Source of the DNA: Littorina saxatilis
Lineage: Eukaryota; Mollusca; Gastropoda; Littorinimorpha; Littorinidae
Length of the DNA: 64,000 nt
Reading direction: 5' to 3'
Assembly (NCBI RefSeq): GCF_037325665.1
Contig: NC_090248.1
Span: 17,850,580-17,914,579, forward strand
The position numbers were made by a program, and so were the translations under genes. Each line of letters begins with the position of its first letter. Position 1 is the stretch's first letter. Positions 34,201 to 44,737 of this stretch are shown one piece after another. Below the pieces are notes generated by a model. The model saw only the letters and a program-made list of their open reading frames with translations. It made no database searches and was not told the origin of the DNA.

Positions 34201-37200
34201 AAATGTTAAGTCCTTTGTACTGGAAACTTGCATTCTCCCAGTAAGGTCATATATTGTACTACGTTGCAAGCCCCTGGAGAAATTTTTTGATTAGTGCTTT
34301 TGTGAACAAGAAAAAATTGACAAGTGGCTCTATCCCATCTCCCCCCTTTCCCCGTCGCGATATAACCTTCGTGGTTGAAAACGACGTTAAACACCAAATA
34401 AATAAAGAAAGAAAGGATACTCCGAGCTGACAGTTTTGATAACATGCATTGATAAAGATCTACGTTATACATCATCAGTTTGTTTTAGACACTCATAATT
34501 AATGTCATGAGAAGCAAAGGTCAATCTTAACAAGAAGAGCAAAGCCCATACGACTCACATGCTTGACCTTGACCTTTACATGACCTTGACCTTCAGGGTC
34601 AAGGTCAAATAACTAAACCTAGCAATGACATCATACACTAAGAACTGCTTTACACATTTTTCCTACCAAAATACATGTGACCTTGACCCAAGGTCATCCA
34701 AGGTCATGCAACACAAAGCTGTTAATTCAAGACATAGGAAGTACAATGGTGCTTATTGGCTCTTTCTACCATGAGATATGGTCACTTTTAGTGGTTCACT
34801 ACCTTATTTTGGTCACATTTCATAAGGGTCAAAGTGACCTTGACCTTGATCATATGTGACCAAATGTGTCTCATGATGAAAGCATAACATGTGCCCCACA
34901 TAATTTTTAAGTTTGAAACAGTTATCTTCCATAGTTCAGGGTCAAGGTCACTTCAAAATATGTATACAATCCAACTTTAAAGGACCCTTGCGACCTTGAC
35001 CTTGAAGCAAGGTCAACCAAACTGGTGTCCAAAGATAGGGCTTACATTGCCCTGTACAGCATACATAGCTAAGGTTGCCATTCTCGATAACTTCAGAAAA
35101 AAATGCGAAAATGTGAAAAATGGTCGTTTTTAAGACAACAATTACGGCCCCTGTGACCTTGAACTTGAAGTGAGGTCAAGTTGCCGCACATGTTTTTTGA
35201 GATCTTGTAACCATACACCATCAGGCCACATCAGGTGTTGATAGACTTAATAGTGTCCAAGAAATATCCAACGTTAAAGTTTTTCGGACGGACGGACGCC
35301 GGGACGGACGGACGGACGGACGGACGGACGGACGACTCGGGTGAGTACATAGACTCACTTTTGCTTCGCATGTGAGTCAAAAATCAGGATCAAGACATCC
35401 CTAGATTCTGGAACAGGTATGACTCAAATTAGTCACAATAGAAAGACAAGACAATTCTTTAGCTGTGCCTTTTTACAGACATACAGCAGCCACATAATAC
35501 TAATGCATGGCATGAAGTCTTTAATTCACAACAGTATGAAATGTAACCCTAGGTTAGTGCTATTTGATTACTAAACCATGCTCACTTTTCCAGGAATGGC
35601 GTGAGGAAAGAAGTCTGACACAGACATCAATGGGAAATTGTCTCCGTCATCATTTTTCGCTCTGCTGGTGACGTAGCGTGTGAAGTATGCATAGTAGATG
35701 GCCACATAGGTGAGACTGGATAAAAGCTGTGCCAGGGCAAAGCTGTAGATCCCCCAGTGCGGTAAGGCAAGCACCAAGACCACTGCCACCACACACTTCA
35801 CAGCTTGGGACAGGCCCAGTGAGAGAACCTGGCAAACAAATAACAGGACAACAGAGATATTGAGGAAAGTCAGAATTCAAATGCAATGAAGAATTTCACA
35901 AAAGAAAATAGCACTCTGGCTGAAAACTAAAAGTGTTCAAGAGAACAGATTCAGTTTACAGCCGATGTGCTATTTTCTTCAGTGAAATACTTCATTACGT
36001 TTGAATGCTCTCTGCTTGTACTGGAGCACTCCAGCTTGTAAACATTCTTTTTACACAACCCGTTACCATTCGGTTTGTGAGACGTAAATACAGTTTGTCT
36101 AATAGTGCAATAATTCAAAGCACATTATAAAGGCATGGATAGAAATAGGCCTGGTCTTCCAAAAGCAATAGTGTGGTCAACTGCACATGACTTTCTCGGC
36201 AGCAGGAGCAATACCAGCATAAAACGAGGACAGTCGTTGAACACTCCTGGTGATATTCACTCAATTTTGCTCACATTTCTGTTGGGTTGGCACACAGAAT
36301 AGGACAATAGAGCAGTCTCAGTAACATGCATGTGCTGTGATCTACAGGTACAAGAAAATGAGACCTATGAGAATTTTGAGTGCTGCACTGATTCACTGAC
36401 CTTGAGTTTAATGAAGAGGAAAGCTTGGCCTGTGACAAAGAGGGGCTCGGCCAGTATCTCCAGACACCCTGACACAGCGAAGGCCACCACACCCACACCG
36501 TAGCTGGCAACAATGCTGGGGTCAGGAGTTTCCAGCAGGTACAGCCATACCATACTCAGCAGTGTACTTATTAAGACACCCAGTGGAAATCTGAGAAAGA
36601 AAAACATCATGCTAGCAACTATAGCTTCCTCACATGTTGTCGTTTTTTTCTTCAGAAAATGCAGTCAAACCACACTGAGTTGTGTACCTATCCAGACACC
36701 GAATTGAAATCTTGCAATGAAATACATAATAAAAAAAAACATGCTTAAAACTAGCGTTGACACTTATTACTGAGGTTCAGCAGGAGCAACCTCCAAGAAA
36801 AAATATTTAGCAACCACTTGACCTCATAACCATATGTGAGCTCAGAGTGCACATCAAATTCGTAAAATTCGCAAGAAACTCCCCCCAAACAATCAGATCA
36901 ATAGTATGCCTTTAAATCCCTTTGTTATTTAACTCAACCACACATTCCATGAAAAACTAAAACATGCATAAATGCTTTGCAACAAACATTCAGGAATGTA
37001 TGCTTTTAAACGCTGTAAACAGGTTCGACAGTCAGTCCCCATGTTATATAAATCTTGGCCCTGATAATCCCCTCAGCAAATCTGTACTACTTTTACACCT
37101 CTATTCATTTCAGTAACTGAGTAAGAGACTAGAAATACAGCAGATGTCACTTACGTGCACCACATGAGGTTTATGACTTGTCTCCAATCCTGACTGTCTC

Positions 37201-38823
37201 TGCGACTGAGGCAGGCTTTTTGAAACGCTTCTTTCGTCAAGAACAGGACGGTTGAGTACAGCAGTGTAAGCCTAAAACAGATAGCAGTCAAGTTTCCAAT
37301 ATTAAATTTAACTTTTTAAATATTAATTAAGAGTAATTCAATTGTAACATTTCTAGAGATTTAACTGATATAAGGTGTAAGTGTCCATCTATCAATCTTC
37401 TTCTTTTGTATTTTACTGTCATCCCTAATCCCCAAATCTCTTCCAAAAGCTGCACTTTCTGCAAAATCTTCCCCTCAACCAGCCCCCACCCCTGTTTTTC
37501 TCTCTCTCCGCCATTACTCTCCCCTTGTTATGATGCCTATTCACAAAAGGACTTAGTTTAACTAAATAAACACATGCACAGATTTTACGTCAACTGATCC
37601 CCATTTTTAACAGCATTTCCTATCCCTTGAGCTAAAAATAACCACATTAAAAAAAGAACAAGAAAAGAAAGATATTGTAAATGTAACAGTTGCACAATGC
37701 ATAATCCTCTTGTTTTATAACGTCTTCTTTCTTTCTCACTTTCTTTCTTGGTTTCTGTGTATATCTATCATTCTATGTATCTATTCTATGTGAACTTGGT
37801 TTGAGCCCACTCTGTCATGTACCAATAAGCAGCTGTGGAGTCAGCATTGTGGAGTACCATACCTGACATTGACGACACCCAGCAAATCTCGTGAAATGTA
37901 GCGCAGCACAACAGCATTCAGCACGAAAGTCATCACCCTGATTGTCACCTGAAAGAATGAATAATTATAATACTCAATACTTGAGGTAACATCAGCACTT
38001 GGGTAACAAAAAACATGCAGCATAAAAGTGACTGTCTGTTCTGGGTTGTTTTGTTTTAAACCGAGCGGAATTTGTCATTCACTGTCATGCAACAAGAACT
38101 AAATATTGTCGCTGTAATTCACAAACCTTGTATCTCAATTTTTGAGGTTTTGAAACTAAAACAATAGTAAGCTCCCTTAATAATGTTTGCCTGTGTGGTG
38201 ATAAAAGCGCGTAGCTCCAACTACTTTTTAAAGTGAAGAAAAGTTTGTGAGAAAAAAACTTGTATCTTCATTTGTTTGAAGTGAGCGGCAAAAAAAAAGA
38301 GCTTAAGTTAAACCTGAGGTTTTTGTGCAACACTTGGACAGAAAATATGTCATAATATGAAAGATATGGGGTTTCTGCTGTGGTATTTTTAGCTTGCATA
38401 TACCTATTCTGGATGACTCCTTTGGATAAAAAGCTCCAATAATTATCTCCATATTTTCTCAGTTGTATGGAATATCATTAATAACTGACATAAAAACAAA
38501 TTAATAATGGTATTGCAATGTTTTAAAGAAAATATCAATCCATGAATTGAAGTTATATTTGAAACAGTCATTTTTCAAAACATTTTTTTTCTTCTCAAAA
38601 CAGCAACAATTGAGATATGAGGTTTGTGAATTACAGCGACAATATATTGCATAGTTATAATCTCAAACCAAAATTATACAGATGCCTCTCAAAAAATCTC
38701 TTGCTACTGACATCCACTGCAGATTAGTTAACATTAATGAATGCATTTATAAACACTGACCTGTAAAAGCATGTTGTAGGAGGTAGCCCTGGCCGTACTG
38801 GCCAGGATATTGGAAGCCTTCAT
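23483..38823 (-). CDS. RFT1: RFT1, ER protein of N-glycan precursor assembly
   Basis: Thirteen exons join in frame to 539 residues, close to the human protein (541 aa as I recall). Exons in coding order: 38761-38823, 37863-37948, 37155-37271, 36401-36590, 35586-35828, 33252-33330, 32770-32820, 31296-31426, 30328-30472, 29660-29765, 24962-25090, 24120-24240, 23483-23641; stop at 23483-23485. All junctions are GT-AG and every phase agrees. Family signatures include [20 protein letters not shown]-like sequence near the N-terminus, [85 protein letters not shown] and [13 protein letters not shown]. Many hydrophobic segments fit a polytopic ER membrane protein. RFT1 is needed for lipid-linked oligosaccharide maturation; whether it flips Man5GlcNAc2-PP-dolichol itself is disputed. 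An AG at about 38881 after a T-rich tract suggests a further 5'-UTR exon upstream. Confidence 0.96.
24312..24540. mobile_element. Candidate TTAA-flanked MITE in RFT1 intron 11
   Basis: TTAA occurs at 24308-24311 and 24541-24544. The ends match weakly (cactttttacccc against ctcattgtatccc). Two copies of cggatatatccgtacctgg sit near the right end, one of them palindromic. The weak ends keep confidence modest. Confidence 0.45.
25174..25329. mobile_element. TTAA-flanked foldback MITE in RFT1 intron 10
   Basis: TTAA at 25170-25173 and 25330-25333 bounds a 156-bp near-palindrome. The arms start CATGCTTCCATTTGAAACTT and its near-complement and stay complementary almost to the centre at about 25250. 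Confidence 0.83.
25718..25915 (+). repeat. Degenerate 16-bp minisatellite
   Basis: Units resemble gctacgtgtcatttgt, repeated with drift about twelve times, for example gctgagtgtcatttgt, cctacgtgtcatttgt, gctacgtgccgctatc and gcgacgtgtcattatc. The period stays close to 16 bp. No coding sense is apparent. Confidence 0.75.
25960..26370. repeat. Microsatellite cluster with a LINE-like 3' tail
   Basis: (GT)n-rich sequence at about 25963-26062, CT-rich sequence, and (AT)n at about 26169-26195 precede a short block at 26200-26290 ending in (ATTTG)5. That block, with gagggctggttgaaaagaag and a pentamer tail, looks like the 3' end of a LINE or SINE. CT-rich sequence follows. Confidence 0.6.
26790..26870. 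repeat. (CT)n microsatellite in RFT1 intron 10
   Basis: A nearly pure run of about 36 CT units, followed by CA-rich sequence to about 26950. Confidence 0.95.
28333..28915 (+). repeat. Hairpin-ended interspersed repeat with CCGT array
   Basis: It starts with a hairpin, gagtcacttgagaaaaagtg then actc, followed by tctatgtaatcggtc and a (CCGT/CCGG)n array at about 28380-28431. It ends gagcgtttgctcttcttgtta. Start and end match the copies at 34522-35385 and 62945-63493. Two copies of cggaaactat..aagtgaccgggctca-like sequence occur inside (about 28460 and 28760). Confidence 0.75.
28988..29305 (-). pseudogene. N-terminal fragment of a hAT transposase
   Basis: The 105-residue frame starts [12 protein letters not shown] and holds a basic patch (GKMKRKN), then [12 protein letters not shown], then CKYC with a later ERHC that could form a C2HC zinc site. 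It stops after AAKEL. The rest of the transposase is missing, so the fragment cannot be active. Confidence 0.6.
29816..29979. mobile_element. Tc1/mariner-type MITE in RFT1 intron 9
   Basis: It is bounded by TA, with inward ends TACACTGGAACTCCC and TACAGTGGAACCTCCC. Length is 164 bp. The interior is made of gagaccctctcc- and aagaccggatt-like arms. It starts 50 bp from RFT1 exon 10. Confidence 0.82.
30706..31160. mobile_element. piggyBac-like nonautonomous element in RFT1 intron 8
   Basis: TTAA at 30702-30705 and 31161-31164, with inward ends CCTTCACCGGATCACG and CCTTCACCGTGCTTCC. A tgggtcgtgtacgac-like motif recurs several times inside. It is related to the 13715-14340 element by its ends. 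Confidence 0.78.
31243..31295. repeat. (CA)n microsatellite abutting the RFT1 exon 8 donor
   Basis: About 26 CA units on the + strand end exactly at the exon 8 border (31296). On the coding strand the intron therefore begins CAG|gtgtgtgtgtg. Confidence 0.95.
32291..32648 (+). mobile_element. Non-tRNA SINE-like element in RFT1 intron 7
   Basis: Full-length relative of the copy at 1013, from accccccgcaggttaggggg to the aataaagaaag tail. The flanks share only GACTT clearly, so the target duplication is eroded. It is antisense to RFT1. Confidence 0.82.
33348..34072 (+). mobile_element. Element E1, copy 1, in RFT1 intron 5
   Basis: It is the reverse complement of 58701-62309 once the nested E2 there is removed. 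It runs from aatgtcacacgctttcc to a terminal foldback (about 33930-34065) whose arms read gacttggtcgtgtgacaga. No coding frame resembles a transposase; superfamily unknown. Its left edge is 17 nt from the acceptor of RFT1 exon 6. Confidence 0.72.
34157..34415 (+). mobile_element. 5'-truncated non-tRNA SINE-like element
   Basis: It lacks about the first 120-140 bases of the full copies and starts at atatagtcaatgtttgtaaa. A perfect 10-bp duplication GATACTCCGA flanks it at 34147-34156 and 34416-34425, so the truncation happened at insertion, as expected of target-primed reverse transcription. Confidence 0.88.
34522..35385 (-). repeat. Hairpin-ended interspersed repeat rich in TGACCTTGA
   Basis: On the - strand it starts gactcacatgcgaagcaaaa then gtgagtctatg (a hairpin), followed by a (CCGT)n array (35284-35335), and ends gggctttgctcttcttgtta. 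It carries many TGACCTTGA or TCAAGGTCA sites. It lies in RFT1 intron 5. Confidence 0.8.
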
Positions 38824-39100
38824 GCTGATGCTTTAATCTTGTAGTTGTTCACATCACTCTTTGGAAACATGTGGTTTCTGCAAAAAGATAATCTTAAGCA
38901 TACAGAAATCAGTATATGGGTGTTTTTTATAAAATGTACGAAAAACGTGTCTTTGATTTTTAAATTAATTCAGAAAGAAACATGTCCTATCTATCTTAGT
39001 ATAATACATATTTTTTTGTACAAAAATGAATAGAAAACAACATGAACATTCATTAAAGTACAATCATTCTTGACACTTGAAAGTTAGTTTTAATACTTTC

Positions 39101-39400
39101 TGTTAAAAAATAACTTTTAAAAAAGCAGTGGAAAAGAAAACACACACAAAAAAACGTTAAAAAACACAAATTATCCCCCTTTCACCCCCCCTTTGCTAAA
39201 ACAAATCGCGTGACAAACTTATAAATAGCACGACTGAACTGGGCATCCATTTTTTAATTAGTACACAAAATTTGGTGGTGATTGGACTTAATTCAAGCTT
39301 GCTAGACAGATTTCTTTACAGTTACTGTTTTTTGGGAAGTTTCTTGGTGGCAAGCTTGGGCAGGCAGGACGTTAACGCCGTGGCAATGCTAGTCACAATA
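39101..39400. other. Unassigned sequence between the E2 arm and DIRS-like element
   Basis: This 300-bp stretch matches neither the full E2 copy nor the DIRS termini that I can see. It may belong to either element; the left limit of the DIRS-like element is unresolved. Confidence 0.4.
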
Positions 39401-39459
39401 GTGTTAACCGGAGAGGTTGTTTCTCTCACAGACGTTTCATAGGTACGTCAGGGTTTTTG

Positions 39460-40530
39460 GAACAACGGCTGACCTTAGGGCATCCAGGTTTTTTAGCCTC
39501 GGCTGGTGCAACAGCCATTCTACCTGTCGGCGGTGGTGGTTGTTGTTTTCCCTGTTCTTGTGGCTTCGGACTTCGACATTTCTTTCCTTTATTCTCATCT
39601 TATGCTGGAGATGAGATAGGACAATTTCCGTTTGGGTGGGGTTTCTGTCTTCAGGTTACCCCGTTTTCTCACTTTTGCCACAAGCATCTGGACTATGGTC
39701 CTTGTTGGTCTTTCGCAGAGTCTGACTCTGTCTTTCTCTAGCGATCAGACGTGTTCTGGTGTTTCGTCCAAACTTAAGGTGCGCTTGAGTTGGCCTCGGA
39801 AGTAACATTCAGATTTTCCTGAGGGGGCATCAATGTCTTTGGCAATGGATGTTTGAGGAGTCATTCTTTGTGGCTTATCACCTCTCTCAGGTTTTTGGCT
39901 ACTCCTCTCCTTCTGGCAGAGGGTTAGCTAATGTTCCGGTTTCTTTGCTGTGGGCTTATTTGGCAGCCGAAACTTCCGTTTCTTACGTTTACCTATGTAC
40001 TGTGGGTACTTTGGTACAATGGCTGTCCTACGGGCATCACGGCTGTTAGCCTTAGCCTGTGCAATAGTCTCCTGCCTGTCGCGGTGCGACTATGGCATTT
40101 TCGGTTCCTGTGACTTCGGATTTTGTCTCTTCCTCTCTTCACCCTCATCCTAGCGTGAGGTGAGTCAGGACGACTTCCGTTGGGTCGGTTTTCCTTTTAC
40201 AGTCACCCTTCTACCACAGGCAACTATGACTACGGCGTTTGCCCGTTGATCTCCGCGTCTGACTCTCAGTCTTTCAGAGGTAGACAGACGCGTGCTGGTT
40301 TTTCGGCCAAACTCAGGAAGGCTCTTGATTTGGCCGCGAAGTTAACTTCCGGTTTTTCCCTGAGAACACTTGTCTCGGGAGTCTTATGGCTGGTCGGCTT
40401 CACGGTTTCCGTTTATGCTTACCAGTCTTGTTTTCTGTTTTGGGGTTTTGATTCACATTCAATTACCTACAAACAGACTGATCTGCGAACACTCTGGCTT
40501 TTAGTCATTTTGTTTATGGTCACCTGAGTC
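39460..40530 (+). repeat. Diverged tandem repeat of about 540 bp
   Basis: Blocks at about 39470-39870 and 40010-40370 match in order: cttagggcatc/cctacgggcatc, tgacttcgga-like, agacgtgttctggt/agacgcgtgctggt, then tttttcctgag/ttttccctgag. They lie inside the DIRS-like element. Confidence 0.65.
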
Positions 40531-41114
40531 ACACCAGTCTTCGACCACTGTGATTTCCGCACTTCCGGTGGCTTACTCACAATCGTAAGTCGCTGCTTCC
40601 TCCTTTTACCTCTCTCTCTGCTTTCGCATGGACTGGTAGAGAATAACTGGCGACCGTCTCTTTTTTGAAATTTTCTCATCGAGTGGGACTCTGGTACCTT
40701 GTACTCAGGTGTCTCTCTCTCTCTCTCATTGGTGGAGATCGGTCACTCTTCTCTGGAGCTGACTTCTATCTCACAGGCCTTTCGGGCTTCACTCCATCCC
40801 AAGGTTTGCATACTTTGGCATGTTTGTCTTACGGTCTCCTCGAGGGTTCGTCCTCCTCAGCACTGAGTGGACAACCTTACGCACGGATCGTTCCAGGGCA
40901 TTGGCATTTCCTTCCAATAGAAAGGGGGGGGGGCAGCTTGTCTTTCCCTCGACTCGGCTCGGGTTTACTAATCCAAGGCTTGGGTCTCTTCCCGGGCCGT
41001 TTTTTACGGTCCAGGTTATTGGAAGAAGTGCTGGGCAGCTTACTGGCTCTCTGAAGTTGTTTTTCGCAACTTTTGCCTGAGAGACATCGCGGCTGTCAAT
41101 CAGGATGGTTCTCG

Positions 41115-41270
41115 GGTCCTTTCCTGCCTTGTTGGCAGTTGGCCAGTTCCTGGCAAGGGTTTTAGAGTGAGTTAGATTTTTCTTTCCCACCGGGCCCTTC
41201 CTGACTTGTTGGCAGCGGGCCAGTTTCTGGCAGGGTTTTTTAGAGTGAGTTAGATTTTTCTTTCCCACCG
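41115..41270 (+). repeat. Tandem duplication of about 75 bp
   Basis: Two neighbouring blocks both run from cct-ccttgttggcag-like sequence to agagtgagttagatttttct then ttcccaccg. The duplication is young in appearance and lies just before the internal complementary region. Confidence 0.8.
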
Positions 41271-42727
41271 CCTTGTTGAAGCTATCTGCTATATGTGATT
41301 CGGAGTAAGAATATGTAATTTAATAGAAAATTTAATCACATAGTGATTTCCCTCCCGCCAACCCCGCTTATGGTTTTTTAGTTTTCTTTAAAGCCGTATG
41401 ATATTGACCACGTGTTGAGTAGAGGTAGTGACGTAGGACACACCAATGGGAGGTAACTCCCCGGGTGTGTGGTCATTACCATGGCTACGTTTACACTTTT
41501 TGTGGTGGGGTTGCTTCCCTTTAAAATTGTTTTCAGACCTTAATCCTAGACTACGTCAATGCTATATGTGATTCGGGTAAGTATATTAATCAAATGAAAA
41601 TTTACTTATAAAATTTTCGATTTGGTGTCAGTGGTGTTACCATGCCTGTAATGTTACTGTTTAAAAAAACTAATCCTGTTTACGCTTTGTCTTCGCCGTT
41701 TGAGGAAACGAATTGTATTTCTGTCAAACAGTAAGTAAACACTGCTGATTGGTTTTGTACGTGTAACTTCTGTCGAAACCAGCTAAGGCAATTTGTCAGT
41801 AATTTTGCTGTTAGAATCAATAGTGTTACAGTGCAAAATGTTTGCAGTAAATTTCTGTAGCAATGCTAAAAATAAATAAGATTTTGTTCATTCCTTGAAT
41901 CATATAAAATTGCGATTTTGCTAGGCCTGTGCAAATTCAGAGTTTCACGGCGCGATCATTGGAGTTTATTTTGTGGCAAGTCTGCATTTTCTTTGTGTCA
42001 AATCGTGGAGTTAGGCTTAAAAGTTGTAAATAAAGTGAAAGTGTCTTACTATAAGCACATTTATTTTTTCCATTTAATTAACTTTACGTTTAAAGTTAAA
42101 ATCAGTTCATAAATCAAAGTTACGTAAGGATGGTCAGTTGTGTTATGAGACGTCAGTCATGTTACTCAGTGGTGTTACTCACATGTCATTGGTGTTACTG
42201 AGGCTTCTGAATGCAGAATTTCCAGGAAGATATAATTCTTTCCAGTCTGTTTATCTTTTGCTCAATGCTCTCACAATACTTGATTAGAGAAAAATACAAT
42301 TACAAGAAATGTACAAGTTTCAAGCTGCTTGCGATGTTTGACATTTTTCAAAAATGATTTTTTATTCATTTGAGTGACAATTTCTTTCATTTTTATCGCT
42401 TTCTTTCATTTTAAGGTATATATTTTTCTTCAGAAAGTGAAAAGTGTATTGTTTTTGACATACTGGAGGCAAACTAGTCATCTGTCAACATTTCTTTGAA
42501 ACGAAAAAAAAATAAAGAAAGAGTAACACGACTGACCACTGCAACAAAAAAAAAAATTTTAATTTATTTTTTTGGCAAAACCATTCTGTATTAAGAATAC
42601 ATATCTTATGTTAACATGGCACTGGGTGTGCTGAATAATGTCAACGCATTTGTTAAGAGTTTGGAATAAATTCACTTTTAACCATACACTAGTCTAATTT
42701 TTCGTTCTTTTTTGAAAAACGCTCATA

Positions 42728-43256
42728 TATATACTTTCTTGTCTTTTCTTTTTTTCACATAAAGGTTTATGGAGATCAGTTGTAGACATAGAGAGACTAG
42801 CATCTTGGTAATGGGAATACAGACAGACCATACTGAGAATGCAGTTCGCCAAATTGGGTGTCATGCAGTCTGAATCTAAATTTTGTTTTGTCGTATCTTA
42901 TCTAAAAAAAAGAAGAATTTCTTTGTTCCCATTGGTATGTAGTACTTTCTGTACTGCAGTTTGGTGATAAATGTTGTGTTAAGACCATGAGAATGATTCC
43001 CTGTGGTTAATTTCCCAGTGATGAGGATGACTCGGGATGGAATGTGACTCAATACACTAGCTGACTTTGTTGACCCGACTAAAGCTTTGTTGAGGCTTTC
43101 TTTCATCTTTCATAAGCCACTCAAGAGCATATTGGGCTGTAGAAGAAGAAAACAAAATAAATGAAAGAATGGATAGGAAGAAGGGGTTAATCATAAATCT
43201 TAAAAGCTTAATTCCTCTTAATTTTCTTCCTCTGATGCCTTTTTGATATATATATA
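42728..43256. other. Intergenic stretch without a recognised gene
   Basis: It lies between E2 copy A and the pogo-like element. A short (AT)n run ends it at about 43245-43258. No coding sequence was recognised. Confidence 0.5.
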
Positions 43257-43258
43257 TA

Positions 43259-44735
43259 CAGGCAAATCCGGATAAGACGAAATTGAAGGGACCGAATTGT
43301 TATTGTGTCCTATCCGAAATTTCGACTTGGTCATAGTACAGTGGAACCCCTCTCTAGCGACCTTGAAAATGTTGACAAAAATCGGTCCTTATGGAGGGGG
43401 GTCCTTACAGAGGGAGGGGGCGGGGCCACAAAGAAAGTCACCTCAGATTTTCTTAAAAAAAGAAAACAGAGAAGTTTGAGTTGCTGACGACCGTTTCCTC
43501 AAGCAAACTGCTTCGATTTCATGTTTGACATTGTCGATGGTGTCCACCAGTTCTGGTGCATGTTTCAATGCAAAAAGAGTTAGTTTCTGAGCAAGCATTT
43601 CTTTACAGCAGTCCCTGCAATGATGAAGGCCCTCCGAGAAAGAGAGTGAAAAATCGGCCACCGTTCTCAGCATCGCGTATCTGTGTGTAACCTCTTTCAT
43701 TGACAAGATACTCTTGTTTCCCTGCAGCCTTGACCAGTGAGTCGGTTACCTAATCTGTGAACCCTTCAGTTGTGTTGCTTTGTCAAAAGTTAGACACAGT
43801 CAACTAGTTTTGCTCTGAGTGAACAGTGCAGCTGGCCTCAATTAGCCGGTGACACCTCTTTGGCCACAGCACCAAACAGTACATGGCTGGGGGGAGAGAG
43901 AGAGAGAGAGGGGGGGGGGGGGGGGGGTAGCTGGCTAAACTCAGTGGGGTGTCCGGTGTCACTGAAGTCAGCAGAAAGAGCATTGGAGAGAAATAGAGAG
44001 GTGTACTCTTCCAAACAATGTCCAAGGATCAGTTGTCAGGGCTTAGGGTAGTCAGTGAGGGAGAGTGAGAGCGGTTTGTGTACAGTCCGACTGAAGAGTG
44101 AAAAGTCACTGCCACAAGATCGGCATGCAGTCAATAAAGCCAGACAAGAAGAATGATTATGACATGCGGCTCTATCTGCTGTTTTTTTTATTCAAACTGG
44201 TTTTCAACGCTTAAGTCTCACAAAGCATCTGCACACCTGCCTCTGCCTCTGTGCTGTGTTTGTGTGGCTGCTTTCGTATGATGTCAGTGCATGGTGAGTG
44301 CGTTCACTGCCTTGTCACCACTTCCCCACCTTTTTCAGAAAGTTTTCTTGGAGTTGGATAATTCTCCTTACTCCTCGCCCCCTCCTTACTCCTCGCCCCC
44401 TCCTAACTTCAGTTCATACTTTATTGGGTGCCGACTGACCAGTCGGTGTGGCGTCCGTGTAGAGAAGAAGGGAATAAGGTTACACAATGCGCTAGTGTGA
44501 GACGCCAAGTTTCGTGTTTCGAGTTGCTGTAGTAAATATAGAGTAAACTTTGTCTTTGGGACTGACTTTCTGTTGTGTCCTATCCGTCTTTCGACTTACG
44601 TAAGAGAAATCCCATTTCGAGCTCAGGGTACTTTGTACAGTATAGATAAAGAGGGATATAATTCCGGACCAGAATTTCTTTGTGTGCTAAGCGAATTTTT
44701 GACTTAACCGTTTGTGAGTTAGCTGGATTTGCCTG
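43259..44735. mobile_element. pogo/Tigger-like DNA transposon remnant
   Basis: TA-flanked ends CAGGCAAATCC at 43259 and GGATTTGCCTG ending at 44735. A second terminus of the same general type (tacagtggaacccctctc) begins at about 43338, so two related elements may be combined. The - strand frame 43706-43443 ends TQTSLFSFFKK, resembling the C-terminus of Tigger/pogo transposases. A short tandem ctcctcgccccctccttact-like duplication lies near 44370. Confidence 0.65.
43443..43706 (-). pseudogene. C-terminal fragment of a pogo/Tigger-like transposase
   Basis: Eighty-seven residues with a Cys/His patch (HHCRDCCKE), ELVDTIDNVKHEIEAVC and the final ATQTSLFSFFKKI. The QTxxxxFFKK end is a habit of pogo-type transposases; the DDE core is absent. 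Part of the same DNA (ggtgtccaccagttctggtg) recurs at about 52440. Confidence 0.5.
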
Positions 44736-44737
44736 TA

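Larger units (their letters stand above)
39400..41628 (+). mobile_element. DIRS-like retroelement, broken, + strand (fossil)
   Basis: The right end (about 41570-41628) matches the DIRS terminus at 17192-17245, and 41284-41335 looks like its internal complementary region. The body shares the repeated acttccgg motif of the gag-like region of the 17-22 kb element and contains a tandem duplication of about 540 bp. No polymerase or recombinase is seen. It is broken, apparently missing its 5' terminal repeat. It looks older than the 17-22 kb copy. Confidence 0.62.
38917..42725. mobile_element. Transposon E2, copy A, with a nested DIRS-like element
   Basis: The left end TGGGTGTTTTTTATAAAATG at 38917 and the right end (gttcttttttgaaaaacgctca, ending 42725) are TA-flanked and match the ends of the full copy at 59373-62253. 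38917-39100 and 41629-42725 align to the two sides of that copy in reverse orientation. The middle is replaced by the DIRS-like element. It lies just upstream of RFT1, about 90 bp from the start codon and probably within a 5'-UTR intron. Confidence 0.68.
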
